Part shown: positions 4,748 through 5,528 of the stretch, piece after piece
How the letters are laid out: the number at the start of each line of letters is the position of its first letter
How positions within the stretch are numbered: position 1 is the stretch's first letter
Assembly (NCBI GenBank): GCA_025465385.1
Contig: JAODNG010000075.1
Coordinates: 1-5,528 of the forward strand
Direction of reading: 5' to 3'
Source: Pseudonocardiales bacterium
Lineage (GTDB): Bacteria; Actinomycetota; Actinomycetes; Mycobacteriales; Pseudonocardiaceae
DNA: 5,528 bases
Position numbers and translations under genes: made by a program
Notes under the pieces: generated by a model
Database searches by the model: none
Seen by the model: the letters and a program-made list of their open reading frames with translations, nothing else
Told to the model about the DNA's origin: nothing

Positions 4748-4792
4748 TATGCTGTCTCCGCAGTCTTGATCATCTTCGGTTTCGGCGTGGGT

Positions 4793-5528
4793 TCACGGCT
4801 TCTGATTGGGGAGGACGGTGAACTGTACGGAATGCCATCCGCTCGCGCCGTCGGGGATGGGGCGGCCCGGTCCGCGGTCTGGGTGTATCCGGTCTTGTCC
4901 GTCGCGCGTACCTCCGCCACGTGGGCTCCCAGCGCTAACCGTCCCCGCAGTCGAACATCCGCCAGGTGTCCGCATTGACCTCCGTGGACAGCTCCGCGGT
5001 TTGCCACTGACCGTGATCGAGGCGTACCTCGACTTTCTCGATGCCCTTGGTCTGCGCCCATGCGACACCCGTGATCGCAGAGTCCTCGCCGACCCGTCCG
5101 AACGCGCCGGGGTTGTTGATCCGCGACATCGTCTTGATCGGTGCGCGCTGCCCCCAGCCGCGCTGCAGCCAGTAGGCGCGCCGTGCGTCGTATGTGGTGA
5201 GTTCCATATCGGTAATCCACTTGGTCCCGGAGACGAACCCGTAGAGCCCCGGGACCAGCATCCGAACCGGGAAACCGTGCTCGATCGGCAGCGGCTCACC
5301 GTTCATTCCGATCACCAGCATGGCCTGTCTGGCTGGGTCGGTCAGCGTCGCGGTCGGGGTTCCGCAGGTCCACCCGTCGACGCTGGTGGTGAACACCTGA
5401 TCAGCACCCCGCCGCACCCCGGCCTCCCTGAGGATGTCGGCCAGCAGCACCCCGGTGAAATTTGTGGTGGACAGGTAGGGCCCACCCACCTCGTTGGACA
5501 CACACGTCATCGTCACGGGACGCTCGAT
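4793..5528 (-). pseudogene. Molybdopterin-dependent oxidoreductase (SUOX-like), 5' end outside window, two frameshifts
   Basis: C-terminal portion of a sulfite-oxidase-type molybdenum enzyme; the start lies beyond 5528. The first frame (5528-4935) shows TCVSNEVGGPYL, whose Cys (codon 5508-5510) is at the position of the molybdenum ligand, then SVDGWTCGTP, MNGEPLPIEHGFPVRMLVPG, YGFVSGTKWITDMEL and SRINNPG, all typical of the molybdopterin fold. GVAWAQTKGIEKVEVRLDHG opens the C-terminal Mo-co dimerisation domain. This frame hits TAG at 4935 right after TWRMFDCGDG. The family sequence then resumes in a second frame (GAHVAEVRATDKTGYTQTAD, to about 4860) and ends in a third (PDGASGWHSVQFTVL, stop 4793-4795). 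Both shifts fall at four-base C/G runs (4943-4946 and 4859-4862), each consistent with one lost base. A truncated enzyme, a true pseudogene or sequencing error are all possible. Substrate unknown. Confidence 0.85.

Noticed and set aside
4415..4978. Plus-strand 187-codon frame across the fasciclin 5' end, promoter repeats and oxidoreductase end
   Set aside because: Antisense to two recognisable genes and spans the promoter repeat; no domain pattern.
1..5528. tRNA, rRNA, CRISPR array, transposase or insertion-sequence ends
   Set aside because: No cloverleaf, spaced repeat array, transposase motif or matching terminal inverted repeats could be found by eye.

Overview
The window is high-GC and most of its genes carry G or C at third codon positions. 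Together with an MPT83/MPT70-like fasciclin lipoprotein beside an ECF sigma factor and its zinc anti-sigma factor, this points to an actinomycete of the Mycobacteriales/Pseudonocardiales type. I cannot name the species from sequence alone.

Right part (about 2660-5528, all minus strand): reading leftwards, the order is (a) the C-terminal part of a SUOX-like molybdopterin oxidoreductase whose last ~50 residues are split over three frames, (b) a secreted fasciclin lipoprotein, (c) an ECF sigma factor resembling SigK, and (d) a zinc-binding anti-sigma factor whose start overlaps the sigma stop by 4 nt. This is a cell-surface stress or redox regulon. The sigma factor probably drives the fasciclin gene and itself, because a GTGAACC(C) block recurs upstream of both. 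In front of the fasciclin gene the promoter region is duplicated (a ~46-bp block twice, 83 bp apart). The sigma start codon lies in a 16-bp tandem duplication that creates a 7-residue upstream reading frame. The anti-sigma factor is only 114 aa and has no transmembrane helix, unlike RskA.

Middle (about 1600-2624, plus strand): a block of very small genes joined by ATGA/TGATG stop-start overlaps (2186-2371, 2368-2526, 2523-2624), preceded by a reading frame that seems broken by two frameshifts (1873-2186). None is recognisable. Small size, tight coupling and decay suggest accessory DNA (an integrated element or its remnant) converging on the anti-sigma gene.

Left part (1-1600): a small hypothetical protein gene (40-384, plus), a non-coding stretch with a GC-rich hairpin, a DUF305 lipoprotein with two HH motifs (692-1282, minus), and behind its 5' end a short Clp N-domain-like remnant (1452-1592, minus).

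The most notable signals are the duplicated promoter, the duplicated sigma start with its mini-ORF, the anchorless anti-sigma factor, the chain of overlapping micro-genes, and the doubly frameshifted oxidoreductase end. Some apparent frameshifts lie in short G/C runs and could be sequencing errors.
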